Shown one piece after another: positions 27,273 through 35,925 of a stretch of DNA of 64,000 nt. The translations under genes were made by a program, and so were the position numbers. The stretch is from Pseudomonas sp. P7548 (GTDB taxonomy: Bacteria; Pseudomonadota; Gammaproteobacteria; Pseudomonadales; Pseudomonadaceae). The notes beneath the pieces were generated by a model. The model made no database searches and was not told where the DNA came from. It saw nothing but the letters and a program-made list of their open reading frames with translations. Position 1 is the stretch's first letter. Each line of letters begins with the position of its first letter. The DNA is taken from the NCBI RefSeq assembly GCF_013386585.1, contig NZ_JACARO010000017.1:62001-126000 (forward strand), read 5' to 3'.

Positions 27273-27323
27273 ATCGCCCACACAGGCTGCCCAGACTCTC
27301 CCCATCAAAACAGGGAGAGACCC

Positions 27324-28697
27324 ATGAACCGCAGTCTGCTTTTCAAACTTGGCGCCATTGCGCTGCTGATCCTGCTGTTGCTGATTCCGTTGCTGATGAT
27401 CAACGGCATCATCAGCGACCGCCAGCAGCTGCGCGACGGCGTATTGATGGACATCGCCCGCAGCTCCAGCTACAGCCAGCGCCTCACCGGCCCGGTGATG
27501 GTGGTGCCTTATCGCAAGACCGTGCGTGAGTGGAAACTCAATGAAAAGCTCAACAAACGCTACGAAGAAACCCGTGAAGAGCGCGGTCGTCTGTATTTCC
27601 TGCCGGATCGATTTGAGCTCGACGGCAAAGTGCAGACCGAACTGCGCGCACGGGGCATCTACCAGGCGCGGCTGTTCCATGCCGACACCCGCATCGGCGG
27701 ACGTTTTGAAGTCCCTGCGCAATTGGGCATCACGGAAGATTTCACGGATTACCGCTTCGAACCGGCGTTTCTGGCGGTGGGCATCAGCGATATTCGCGGC
27801 ATCGAAAACGCGCTGAAGCTGGAACTGGGCAACCAGCGCCTGGCGTTCGAACCGGGCTCCCAGGTGGATTGGCTGGGTGAAGGCGTGCACGTGGCGCTGC
27901 CGCAGCAAGACAGCAAGAAGCCCTACGTGGTGGAGTTCGCTTTCGACCTGCGCCTGCAAGGCACCGAACAGCTGCAAGTCGTACCGGTGGGCAAGACCAG
28001 CCAGGTGACCCTGGCGTCCAACTGGCCGCACCCCAGCTTTATCGGCAACTTCCTGCCGGCCCAGCGTGAGGTCAGTGACCAGGGCTTCAGCGCCACCTGG
28101 CAAACCTCATTCTTCTCCACCAACCTTGAGCAGGCGCTGCAAAGCTGCCTCGACGGGCAGGGCTGCAAAGACTTCAGCAACCGTGGCTTTGGCGTCAATT
28201 TCATCGACCCGGTGGACCAGTACCTCAAGAGCGACCGTGCGATCAAATACGCGCTGCTGTTCATCGCCCTGACCTTTGCCGGCTTCTTCCTGTTCGAGGT
28301 ACTCAAGAGCCTGGCCGTGCACCCGGTGCAATACGCGTTGGTGGGATTTGCGCTGGCGTTTTTCTACCTGCTGTTGTTGTCGTTGTCTGAGCACATCGGC
28401 TTTGCCATGGCCTACTTCATCTCGGCCAGCGCCTGTGTGTTGTTGATTGGTTTCTACGTGTGCCATGTGCTGCGCAGCGTCAGCCACGGCCTGGGCTTTT
28501 CGGTGGGGTTGGCGGCGTTGTATGGCTTGTTGTACGGGTTGCTGAGTGCCGAGGATTACGCGCTGCTGATGGGCTCGCTGCTGCTGTTCGGCCTGTTGGG
28601 TACGGTGATGGTGCTGACGCGCAAGCTGGATTGGTATGGCGTGGGCAAGCGCAAGGCGGTCGAGCCGTTGCAGTTTGACCTGGAGGCGGTGCAATGA
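27324..28697 (+). CDS. creD: Inner membrane protein CreD
   Basis: This 457-residue protein has an N-terminal membrane anchor (GAIALLILLLLIPLLMING), a large periplasmic domain of about 280 residues and five or so C-terminal membrane segments. It is the main output of CreBC and has been linked to envelope integrity and beta-lactam response in P. aeruginosa. The GGGAGAG ribosome site precedes the ATG. The 51-bp gap after creC lets it have its own promoter. Confidence 0.93.
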   Translation: MNRSLLFKLGAIALLILLLLIPLLMINGIISDRQQLRDGVLMDIARSSSYSQRLTGPVMVVPYRKTVREWKLNEKLNKRYEETREERGRLYFLPDRFELDGKVQTELRARGIYQARLFHADTRIGGRFEVPAQLGITEDFTDYRFEPAFLAVGISDIRGIENALKLELGNQRLAFEPGSQVDWLGEGVHVALPQQDSKKPYVVEFAFDLRLQGTEQLQVVPVGKTSQVTLASNWPHPSFIGNFLPAQREVSDQGFSATWQTSFFSTNLEQALQSCLDGQGCKDFSNRGFGVNFIDPVDQYLKSDRAIKYALLFIALTFAGFFLFEVLKSLAVHPVQYALVGFALAFFYLLLLSLSEHIGFAMAYFISASACVLLIGFYVCHVLRSVSHGLGFSVGLAALYGLLYGLLSAEDYALLMGSLLLFGLLGTVMVLTRKLDWYGVGKRKAVEPLQFDLEAVQ

Positions 28698-28765
28698 TCG
28701 GGTTGCGTGAGGATCAGCAGATGAAGGCGCGGATGATCGACTACCTCAACCACGCCACTGCCCAA

Positions 28766-28854
28766 TGTGGGAGCGGGCTTGCTCGCGAAAGCGGTGTGCC
28801 AGTCAACGCATCCGTTACTGAAAAACCGCATTCGCGAGCAAGCCCGCTCCCACA
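28766..28854. repeat. REPIN, GTGGGAGCGGGCTTG class
   Basis: An inverted pair about 45 bp apart sits between the convergent creD and GST genes. It ends 19 bp before the GST stop. It may double as the terminator for both. Confidence 0.9.
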
Positions 28855-28872
28855 AGGGATCAGTGGTGGGCG

Positions 28873-29502
28873 TTAGGCTGGCGGTTGAGTTTCCAGCATC
28901 GAAGGGCGCTGGCTGACCTCGGCGTACCAGGCGGCAAGCTTGGGGTTGTCCTGGCGCCATTGCAGGTCGGGGTGACGGAAGTCCAGGTAACCCAAGGCGC
29001 ATGCCACGCTGATCGCCGCGATGTCGAAATGGCTGCTCAGCTCGGCAATCGCGTCCTGCTCCAGCTCGGCGAGGGTGCGGCGGATCTTGTTGCGCTGCTC
29101 GTCGAGCCATTGGTCCCAGTGTTTTTCCACCGGGCGCATGGCGGTCTCGTAACGCACCAGCACGGCGGCATCCATGATGCCGTCGGCCATCGACGCCAGG
29201 GTCAGGCGGCGCCAGCGGGCGGAGCCGTCACGAGGGATCAGCGGGTTGCCGACGTGCTGGTGGTCCAGGTAGTCGAGGATCACCCGGCTGTCGTGCAGTG
29301 CCGACCCGTCGGCCAGGCGCAGGGCCGGGATCTTGCCCACGGGGTTGCCTTGCACCACCTGGGCGTCCGGGGCGACTGGTGTCGGCATGCAGGCCTGCAG
29401 GGCCACACGGTCCTGCTGGCCGGTTTCGATCAACAGCACGCGCACTTTGCGGACAAAGGGTGAAGCGGGGTTGTGGAACAAGGTCATGCTGGGAGCGGAC
29501 AT
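28873..29502 (-). CDS. Glutathione S-transferase family protein
   Basis: This 209-residue protein has an N-terminal thioredoxin-like domain (NPASPFVRKVRVLLIE, VGKIPALRL, with the DSRVILDYLD helix) and an all-helical C-terminal domain. Ser 14 or nearby in ASPFVRK is the likely glutathione-contact residue. The substrate is unknown. The ATG at 29502 follows GAGGTG. It is transcribed alone, converging on creD. Confidence 0.9.
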   Translation of the reverse strand: MSAPSMTLFHNPASPFVRKVRVLLIETGQQDRVALQACMPTPVAPDAQVVQGNPVGKIPALRLADGSALHDSRVILDYLDHQHVGNPLIPRDGSARWRRLTLASMADGIMDAAVLVRYETAMRPVEKHWDQWLDEQRNKIRRTLAELEQDAIAELSSHFDIAAISVACALGYLDFRHPDLQWRQDNPKLAAWYAEVSQRPSMLETQPPA

Positions 29503-29564
29503 GGGTACACCTCACGTTGGGCAGTGGCTAGCCTAGAGATATTGCGGGTGTTTTTGAAGGCCTC

Positions 29565-29646
29565 TTCGCGAGCAAGCCCGCTCCCACATTCGACCGCGTA
29601 TTTTCAGATGAAATGCGCTCGAATGTGGGAGCGGGCTTGCTCGCGA
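29565..29646. repeat. Inside-out REPIN
   Basis: It starts TTCGCGAGCAAGCCCGCTCC and ends with the inverse; the inner part is ATTCGACCG and, in diverged form, GCTCGAAT. It lies between the GST gene and the small membrane protein. Confidence 0.9.
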
Positions 29647-29654
29647 AAGCGCCC

Positions 29655-29837
29655 TCAGCCGCGCCGCTTAACTAACCCCCATACGCCAATGCCAGTGGGA
29701 ATCCCCAACCCCACCCAGCTGAGCGAATCCCACAGCCCATCCCCCAGCAACGCCGCAAACAACCCCGCCGCACTGAGCACACCAATCCCGAGGGGAATGC
29801 CAAACACCTTCCAGAAACTCGACTGCCGCGGCTTCAT
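29655..29837 (-). CDS. Small membrane protein (60 aa) of the fiu locus
   Basis: This 60-residue peptide has two hydrophobic segments (VFGIPLGIGVLSAAGLFAALL and VGLGIPTGIGVWGLV) and a basic tail. Its ATG overlaps the PepSY gene stop (ATGA), so it is translated with it. I do not know its function; similar small proteins often accompany PepSY reductase-like genes next to siderophore receptors. Confidence 0.75.
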   Translation of the reverse strand: MKPRQSSFWKVFGIPLGIGVLSAAGLFAALLGDGLWDSLSWVGLGIPTGIGVWGLVKRRG

Positions 29838-30937
29838 GGCTTGGCCGCCTTGCGCCGCACGATCCACAGGTAGACCCCGCTGCCCAGCACGATGATGGTC
29901 AGCACATCCAGCACCGCCCACAGAATCTTCATCGGCATGCCGCCATAGTCGCCAAAGTGCAGCGGCTGGGACATGCCCATGGCGTCCATGTACCACGGCC
30001 GTTCGGCGATGGCGGTGACGGCCAGGGTGCTGGCGTCGATCAGCACTGGCGTGAGCAGGTGCGAGGTGAGGTGGGTGCTGCCTTTCATGAACACCGCGTA
30101 ATGGTGCTCGCTGGAAAAGCGTGTGCCGGGGAAGGCGATGAAGTCCGGCTCCATGCCGGGCGCAGCCTTGGCGGCGATGGCCAGCAACTCGGTGGCCGGG
30201 GCTCGCTGGGTCAGCGGCGGAGCGTTCTTGTACGGCTCGATCATCGCGCTGAGGCTGTCCTGGCGCCAGGCGGAGATGATCAGGTCGGCGCAGGCGCTGA
30301 TCACGCCCGTCACGCCCACCACCAGCGCCCAGGTCAGGGTGACCACGCCGATCAGGTTATGCAGGTCGAGCCAGCGCAGGCGGGTGGACTTGTCCTGGCG
30401 CACGGTGGCGAACTTCAAGCGGCGCATGAACGGCAGGTACAACACCGTGCCCGAGACAATCGCCACCACAAACAGAATGCCCATGAACGCCAGCAACAGC
30501 TTGCCCGGCAGGCCGGCGAACATATCCACATGCAAGCGCAGCAGGAACAGCGTCAGCCCGCCATTGGCCGCAGGGGTTTCCACGGCTTCGCCGGTGCGCG
30601 CATCGAGCATGAAAGTGTGCGACGAATTGGGTTCGGTGCCGGCCGTGGCGGCCATGATTGCGATCACGCCGTTCTTGTCGTCTTCGTCCCAAGCCAGGTA
30701 CTGCATGGCTTCGCCGGGGCGATGGGCCTGGGCCTTGGCCACCAGTTGCTCCAGGTTGAGCTGCGGCGTGTCGGCGGGCATCTGCGCCAGTTCCGGCTCG
30801 TTGCCCAGCAGGTGGTCGATCTCGTGGTGAAACACCAGCGGCAGGCCGGTAAGGGCGAGCAGCAACAGGAACACCGTGCAGATCAGGCTGGTCCAGGTGT
30901 GGATGAAGGACCAGCGGCGGATGGTTTTGCTTTTCAT
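29834..30937 (-). CDS. PepSY-associated membrane protein of siderophore locus
   Basis: This 367-residue inner membrane protein starts at the ATG at 30937 with AAGG upstream. It has four main membrane segments and PepSY domains. His residues in SFIHTWTSL, FHHEIDH and LDLHNLIG are placed as in PepSY/FoxB-like proteins thought to reduce or process siderophore-bound iron in the periplasm. It lies downstream of fiuA with a hairpin between them. The family is clear; the reductase role is inferred. Confidence 0.87.
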   Translation of the reverse strand: MKSKTIRRWSFIHTWTSLICTVFLLLLALTGLPLVFHHEIDHLLGNEPELAQMPADTPQLNLEQLVAKAQAHRPGEAMQYLAWDEDDKNGVIAIMAATAGTEPNSSHTFMLDARTGEAVETPAANGGLTLFLLRLHVDMFAGLPGKLLLAFMGILFVVAIVSGTVLYLPFMRRLKFATVRQDKSTRLRWLDLHNLIGVVTLTWALVVGVTGVISACADLIISAWRQDSLSAMIEPYKNAPPLTQRAPATELLAIAAKAAPGMEPDFIAFPGTRFSSEHHYAVFMKGSTHLTSHLLTPVLIDASTLAVTAIAERPWYMDAMGMSQPLHFGDYGGMPMKILWAVLDVLTIIVLGSGVYLWIVRRKAAKP

Positions 30938-30962
30938 TTTTTCAACCTTCAGACACACCAAA

Positions 30963-30980
30963 GCCGCCCATTGGGGCGGC
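30963..30980 (-). terminator. Hairpin between fiuA and the PepSY gene
   Basis: A seven-base-pair GC stem (GCCGCCC/GGGCGGC, four-base loop) is followed in the direction of transcription by only TTT. It is a weak terminator or attenuator that could lower PepSY expression relative to the receptor. Confidence 0.6.
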
Positions 30981-31000
30981 CTGGTGATGAACTCAGCCGA

Positions 31001-33433
31001 TTACCACTGGTAGGTGGCGCTGGCGACGACACTGCGTTGGTCGCCGAAGTAGCAGTAAGACGCGTCGCAGGTGGAAATGTAGTCCTTGTTGAACAGGTTC
31101 GTGGCATTCAACTTCACCGATGCACCTTTGAGGCTGTTATCGAGACGACCGAGGTCGTAGTGAACGGCTCCGTCGAATACGGTGTAGGCATCGGACTTGC
31201 CCAGCCAGGTGTTGGCCTGGTCGCCATAGGTGTTACCGGTGTAGCGCGCACCGAAGCCGATGCCGAAGCCGTCGAGCACGCCGTTGTGCCAGGTGTAGTC
31301 TGTCCACAACGACGCCTGCTGGTTAGGTATCAGTTGCAGGCGATTACCTTTGTAGATGCCTGTTTGAACTTCGGACTTAGACAAGGTGTAGGAGGCAATG
31401 ACCTTGAGGTTTTCGGTGACGTCAGATACCGCTTCCAGCTCCAAGCCTTTGACCTTCACTTCGCCTGCTTGATCAGTGATTGACTGGCTACCCGAACCAA
31501 TTCGGGTCACCAACACGTTTTTCTGGGTCAGGTCGTAGACCGCTGCGCTCAGCAGTGTGTTGGAGCCGGGTGGCTGATACTTGATCCCCAGTTCCCATTG
31601 TTTGCCTTCGGTGGGCTTGTAGGACGTCAACGGGTCGACGCTGGCGTTGCTCGCAGGTTGAAACGACTCGGCATAGGACAGGTACGGCACGAAGCCGGAA
31701 TCGAATACGTAGCTGATCGCCGCGTTGCCGCTGAAGTTTTTGCTGCGGTCGGTATTGGTGGCGTCTTTTTTATTGAAGTAGGTGGTGCCTTGGTGCACCC
31801 AGTCTTCACGGCCACCGAGGGTCAGGCGCCATTTGTCCAGGGCCATCTGGTCTTGCGCGTAGAGGCCAGTCTGCACAGTCTTCTGGTTGTAGTCGTAAAA
31901 CGCATCGGAGCGCAAAGGACGTACTACTGGCGTGCTGTTGATCGGGTTGAAGATATTGACGCGTCCGGCGCCTCCGTAAATCGACAAGTAAGAGGTGTCG
32001 GTACGCTGGTGATCAAGGCCCAGTAGGAGGGTGTGGGTGATGTCGCCAGTGGCGAAGTCGGCCTGGAAATTGTTATCTACAGCGAACTGTCCGATGTTCT
32101 CGTCAACATTGGTTGAGAGACGATCCATATTGCCTGCGGCATCTACGGGGGCATAGGCATAGGCACCCACGGTCAGTTGTTGGAAAGACAACTCCGACTT
32201 TGTGTAGCGCAGGTTCTGTTTGAACTGCCAAGTGTCATTGAAGCGATGTTCGAACGCATACCCCAGTGCGTAGTAGGTACGGTCGTAGAACTCGTAGTCT
32301 GGGTCGCCGAGGTTCTTGTGGTGTGACACTTCGCCCAATGGCGAATGAATTTTGGTGCCCACGATAGGCAGGAACTGGCTAGTAGCACCGGTATCGTCGC
32401 GAGTGAACTGCGACAGGAAGGTCAGCTTCGTATCCGGGTCGATGTTCCAGGTCAGGCTCGGCGCGATGTTGTAGCGCTTGTTGTCGATGTGATCGACCTG
32501 GGTGCCGGCATCCCGTACCACGCCGCTGAGACCATAGAGGAACTGGCCTTCGTCATCGATCTTGCCGGTGCTGGCGAAGTTGATCTGACGGTAGTTGTCG
32601 CTGCCGTATTGCACCTGCACGGCATTGCTCGACTCGGCGCTGGGACGGCGGCTGACCATGTCCAGCAGGCCACCGGGTGGGGTCTGGCCGTAAATCGAAG
32701 ACGCCGGGCCGCGCAGCAGGGCGAGGCGGTCGAGGTTCCAGGTTTCCGCTTTCGGGTTGGCGTACACACCGCGTGGCAGCGGCAGGCCGTCGAGGAACTG
32801 AGTGGGTTCGAAGCCGCGCACACGCATCCAGTCGTAACGGGTGTCGCTGCCGTAGCTGGCGGACACGATACCGGGCATGTATTTGACGGCGTCATCCAGG
32901 TTCTGGACGTTGCGGTCCTGCATCTGCTGGCGGGTGGCGACGGAAATCGAGCGCGGTGCTTCGACCAGCGCCGTGTCGGTCTTGGTGCCAGCGGCGGTAC
33001 GGGTCGCCAGGTAGCCCTGCACCGGGCCCCAGGCGCTTTCGTAATTGGCGTCTTGCCCGGTGATGCTGGTTTCCGGCAGGGCCACCACACCGTCGGGGAT
33101 CGCAACCAGGGTGAAGGTGCCGGCACTGCTTTGCTCCAGCTGCAAACCGGTGCCACGCAGGGCTTCACGCAGCGCGCCCTGTGGGTCGAACTGGCCTTTG
33201 ACCGGTGCCGAGGTCTTGCCCGAGGCCAGCGCCGGGTTGAGGGTCAGCGCCAGGCCGGCCTGGCTGGCGATCTGGTTCAACGTGGTGGCCAGCGGCGCCG
33301 CCGGCAGGTTGTAGGCGCGCACGTTCGAGGCTTGTTCGGCTGCCATCAGTGCAGTACTGGCCAGCGGGGTGCTCAAGGCAATGGCCACGGCTAACAGGCT
33401 GGGGCGCAACAAGGTGTCTAGCGTGCGGGACAT
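31001..33433 (-). CDS. fiuA: TonB-dependent siderophore receptor with signalling domain, ferrichrome type
   Basis: This 810-residue outer membrane receptor has a signal peptide of about 31 residues, then a secretin/TonB N-terminal signalling domain (residues 38-115), a plug with RVRGFEPTQFLDGLPLP and a 22-strand barrel ending in an aromatic residue (ATYQW). The C-terminal CDASYCYFGDQR resembles the FhuA/FiuA family, so ferrichrome or another hydroxamate is the likely ligand. The signalling domain talks to FiuR. The locus fiuA-fiuR-fiuI after creD matches the order I recall from P. aeruginosa. Confidence 0.9.
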   Translation of the reverse strand: MSRTLDTLLRPSLLAVAIALSTPLASTALMAAEQASNVRAYNLPAAPLATTLNQIASQAGLALTLNPALASGKTSAPVKGQFDPQGALREALRGTGLQLEQSSAGTFTLVAIPDGVVALPETSITGQDANYESAWGPVQGYLATRTAAGTKTDTALVEAPRSISVATRQQMQDRNVQNLDDAVKYMPGIVSASYGSDTRYDWMRVRGFEPTQFLDGLPLPRGVYANPKAETWNLDRLALLRGPASSIYGQTPPGGLLDMVSRRPSAESSNAVQVQYGSDNYRQINFASTGKIDDEGQFLYGLSGVVRDAGTQVDHIDNKRYNIAPSLTWNIDPDTKLTFLSQFTRDDTGATSQFLPIVGTKIHSPLGEVSHHKNLGDPDYEFYDRTYYALGYAFEHRFNDTWQFKQNLRYTKSELSFQQLTVGAYAYAPVDAAGNMDRLSTNVDENIGQFAVDNNFQADFATGDITHTLLLGLDHQRTDTSYLSIYGGAGRVNIFNPINSTPVVRPLRSDAFYDYNQKTVQTGLYAQDQMALDKWRLTLGGREDWVHQGTTYFNKKDATNTDRSKNFSGNAAISYVFDSGFVPYLSYAESFQPASNASVDPLTSYKPTEGKQWELGIKYQPPGSNTLLSAAVYDLTQKNVLVTRIGSGSQSITDQAGEVKVKGLELEAVSDVTENLKVIASYTLSKSEVQTGIYKGNRLQLIPNQQASLWTDYTWHNGVLDGFGIGFGARYTGNTYGDQANTWLGKSDAYTVFDGAVHYDLGRLDNSLKGASVKLNATNLFNKDYISTCDASYCYFGDQRSVVASATYQW

Positions 33434-33541
33434 AGGGCGGCTCCTGAATGGAAATATTTCTCAATTGCCTAGGTGCCGAACGAGAATTGAAAAGTGATAG
33501 GGCGGGGTGAAAATATTTTTTTGGAGGGCCTTGAGGGCCTC

Positions 33542-33613
33542 TTCGCAGGCAAGCCAGCTCCCACATTTGATTGGGTTCACACGGTCAAAATGTGGGAGCT
33601 GGCTTGCCTGCGA
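33542..33613. repeat. Inside-out REPIN, GCTGGCTTGCCTGCG class
   Basis: TTCGCAGGCAAGCCAGCTCC is followed after a short centre by GGGAGCTGGCTTGCCTGCGA. It lies between fiuA and fiuR, in the region upstream of fiuA. Confidence 0.88.
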
Positions 33614-33639
33614 TAGCAATAGCCCAGGCACCGCCGAAC

Positions 33640-34602
33640 CTAAGGCTTGGCCTTGACCGTCACCCACCACGGCGTGTGCTGCTCGATCTGCACCGGCAAG
33701 GTGGGCAGCAGGGCATTGAGTGCCAGGGTGGTGTCATGCAGCGGGAAGCTGCCGGTAATCCGCAGGTCCGCCACGTTCTTATCCACACCCAGGTAACCGG
33801 TGCGGTAGCGGCTCAACTCGTCAACCACATCGCCCAGGCGCGCGTTGTCCACTACCAGCATGCCGCGGGTCCAGGCGTCGGTGGCGGGGGTGACGGCCAG
33901 CGCAGGGCCCAGGCCGTCGCTGCGCATCAGCACTTGCTGACCTTCCTTGAAGATCTGTTCCTGGTGCAACGCCTCGGGCTGGGCGGCCACGGCTGATTGC
34001 AGCACGCTCAGGCGCGTGGCGTCGTCTTCGCGCTTGACGATAAACCGTGTTCCCAGGGCGCGCAGGTTGCCGTCGCGGGTTTGCACATAGAAGGGGCGGG
34101 CGTCGTTGTGGCCGGTCTCGACCAGAATCTCGCCTTCCTGCAATACGATCAGCCGGCGCTTTTCATCAAAACGCACGTCAATGGCGCTGTGGGTGTTGAG
34201 GTTGATCAGCGTACCGTCCGCCAGTTTCAGCGTGCGTTGCTCGCCTGTCGCAGTGCGTTGATCAGCCATCCAATAGTGGATTGGCACATAGCGCTCACCG
34301 GCAAACAACGCCAGGCCGATCACCAGCGCAACACTGGCCAGGCCGCCGCCCAGCTTGCGCACCCGCTGGCGAATGCCTTCGCGCGACTGCAACAGTGCCG
34401 CCCGCGCCGGGCCTGAGGCCACGCTGAAACGCTGGTCGAGCATGCCCAGTTGGCGCCAGGCGCGGGCGTGTTCTTCATCGCTGGCCAGCCATTTGGCGAA
34501 TTCTTCACGCTCCACCGCACTGCCGTCCCCCGAGTCGAGGGACAGTTGCCAGGCAATCGCGGCGTCCAGCACACGGGCCGAAACCGGCCGGGAGCTTGTC
34601 AC
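33640..34602 (-). CDS. fiuR: FecR-family anti-sigma regulator FiuR
   Basis: This 320-residue protein starts at a GTG at 34602 that overlaps the fiuI stop (GTGA). It has a cytosolic N-terminal domain binding the sigma factor, one membrane segment near residues 88-105 (GLASVALVIGLALFAG), a periplasmic FecR domain (GTLINLNTHSAIDV) and a C-terminal STN-like domain that contacts the receptor. It passes the ferrichrome signal from FiuA to FiuI. Confidence 0.92.
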   Translation of the reverse strand: MTSSRPVSARVLDAAIAWQLSLDSGDGSAVEREEFAKWLASDEEHARAWRQLGMLDQRFSVASGPARAALLQSREGIRQRVRKLGGGLASVALVIGLALFAGERYVPIHYWMADQRTATGEQRTLKLADGTLINLNTHSAIDVRFDEKRRLIVLQEGEILVETGHNDARPFYVQTRDGNLRALGTRFIVKREDDATRLSVLQSAVAAQPEALHQEQIFKEGQQVLMRSDGLGPALAVTPATDAWTRGMLVVDNARLGDVVDELSRYRTGYLGVDKNVADLRITGSFPLHDTTLALNALLPTLPVQIEQHTPWWVTVKAKP

Positions 34603-35117
34603 AGCGGCTCGCCATACAGCGCGATGTAGCACTGGCGAATGCCCTGGGCCAGGTACTGGCGCACGCGGGGAACGGAGACGCCGAGGCGCTGGGCGATTTC
34701 TGCATGGCCCAGGCCGTCGAGGCGGTTGTAGAGGAAGGCGGCGCGAGCCTTGCTCGACAGCTTGCCGAGCAGGCGGTCGATGGCCTTGAGGTCTTCGAGG
34801 ATCAGTTGCTGTTCTTCGGGCGAAGGGTGTTCGCTTTCCGGGATCAGCATCAATTCGGTGAGGTAGGCCTGTTCGAGGGCCGCGCGGCGGAAGTAGTCGA
34901 ACAGTAGCCCTTTGGCGATTGCCACCAGGAACGCCCGTGGCTCGCGGGGTGCGCGCAACTCGTCACGGCCCAGCAGGCGCATGAAGGTGTCCTGGCTCAG
35001 GTCTTCGGCGCGACTCGGGCAGGCCACGTTGCGCCGCAGCCAGGCCAACAGCCAGCCACGATGGTCGCGATACAACGCGCCAACAAGCTCACTGTGTGGG
35101 TTCTGGACCGACGACAA
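34599..35117 (-). CDS. fiuI: Iron-starvation ECF sigma factor FiuI
   Basis: This 172-residue FecI-like sigma factor has region 2 (CPSRAEDLSQDTFMRLLG) and region 4 (LDGLGHAEIAQRLGVSVPRVRQYLAQ). The best start is the TTG at 35117, preceded by GGTGA; no in-frame ATG is available nearby. It should direct transcription of fiuA when FiuR releases it. A Fur-box-like palindrome lies 32 bp upstream. Confidence 0.92.
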   Translation of the reverse strand: MSSVQNPHSELVGALYRDHRGWLLAWLRRNVACPSRAEDLSQDTFMRLLGRDELRAPREPRAFLVAIAKGLLFDYFRRAALEQAYLTELMLIPESEHPSPEEQQLILEDLKAIDRLLGKLSSKARAAFLYNRLDGLGHAEIAQRLGVSVPRVRQYLAQGIRQCYIALYGEPL

Positions 35118-35148
35118 GGCATCACCGAATAAACAAAAGGTTTAAACT

Positions 35149-35167
35149 AACGAGAATTATTCGCGAT
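35149..35167 (-). promoter_or_regulatory. Fur box upstream of fiuI
   Basis: The 19-bp sequence contains the symmetric core GAATTATTC in an A/T-rich setting and resembles the Fur boxes found before Pseudomonas iron-starvation sigma genes. It fits iron repression of fiuI. Confidence 0.65.
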
Positions 35168-35217
35168 TGTGTCAGAGGCGCCGGATGGGCGCAATTGGCG
35201 TCTGTCGGGCAATGCTA

Positions 35218-35925
35218 TTAAAACGATGGCGCTTGCTTGCGCCGTTTCCATTGACTCAAACGCTCTTGCAACGCCTGCGGTGTGTCGATGTGCTGTTGGC
35301 GTGCGCGGCTGAACAGGATCAGCATCAGCTCCGCCGTGGCCAAGGCATCGGCACTGGCGTGATGGCGTTCGCCTACGTGCAGCTTGAAGTGCCGGGTCCA
35401 ATCGTCGAGCCCGGCTTCACGGATGTTCGCATCAGGGCACAGCAGCGGGGCGAGGTCGGCCACGTCGAGAAACGGGTGCGCCAGGCGGTAACCCAGGCTG
35501 TCCTTGAGTGCCCTGCAGAGCATGTGTTGATCGAACGGCGCATGAAACGCAAGCAATGGGCTATCACCGACAAACGCCATGAAATCCAGCAGCGCCTCCA
35601 CCGGGTCGCTGCCGGCGGCGATGGCGCTGGGCCCCAGGCCATGGATCAGTACGCTGGGGCTGAGTTTGGTCTCGGCCCGTTGCAGGGTGCGCTCGAACAT
35701 CTGCGAGAAGTCCACGGCGCCGTCTTCGATCACTACCGCGCCGATGGACAGCACCTGGTCTCGGTTGAGGTTCAGCCCGCTGGTTTCCAGGTCCACCACG
35801 ACCCAGCGTTGGCTGTGCAGTGCGCCGTCGCCCAATGCGCCGGCCGCAGGCAGTTGGGCCAGGCGCTGTTGTTGTGTTGCATCGAGCCCGGGTTTTTTCG
35901 GGCGCAACCAGTTGAACAGCCTCAC
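35218..35925 (-). CDS. 3'-5' exonuclease, DnaQ/PolC epsilon-like
   Basis: This 235-residue DEDD-family exonuclease has VVVDLETSGLN (DxE, ExoI), FHAPFDQHML (ExoII) and a C-terminal HHASADALATAELM (ExoIII with His, DEDDh type). The GTG start at 35925 overlaps the stop of the upstream DUF294 gene (GTGA), so the two are co-translated. It is not the replicative epsilon subunit; the substrate is unknown. Confidence 0.9.
   Translation of the reverse strand: MRLFNWLRPKKPGLDATQQQRLAQLPAAGALGDGALHSQRWVVVDLETSGLNLNRDQVLSIGAVVIEDGAVDFSQMFERTLQRAETKLSPSVLIHGLGPSAIAAGSDPVEALLDFMAFVGDSPLLAFHAPFDQHMLCRALKDSLGYRLAHPFLDVADLAPLLCPDANIREAGLDDWTRHFKLHVGERHHASADALATAELMLILFSRARQQHIDTPQALQERLSQWKRRKQAPSF

Noticed and set aside
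34602..34632. Longer fiuR start at the upstream in-frame ATG
   Set aside because: It would extend into the end of fiuI; the GTG at 34602 gives the usual four-base coupled overlap.
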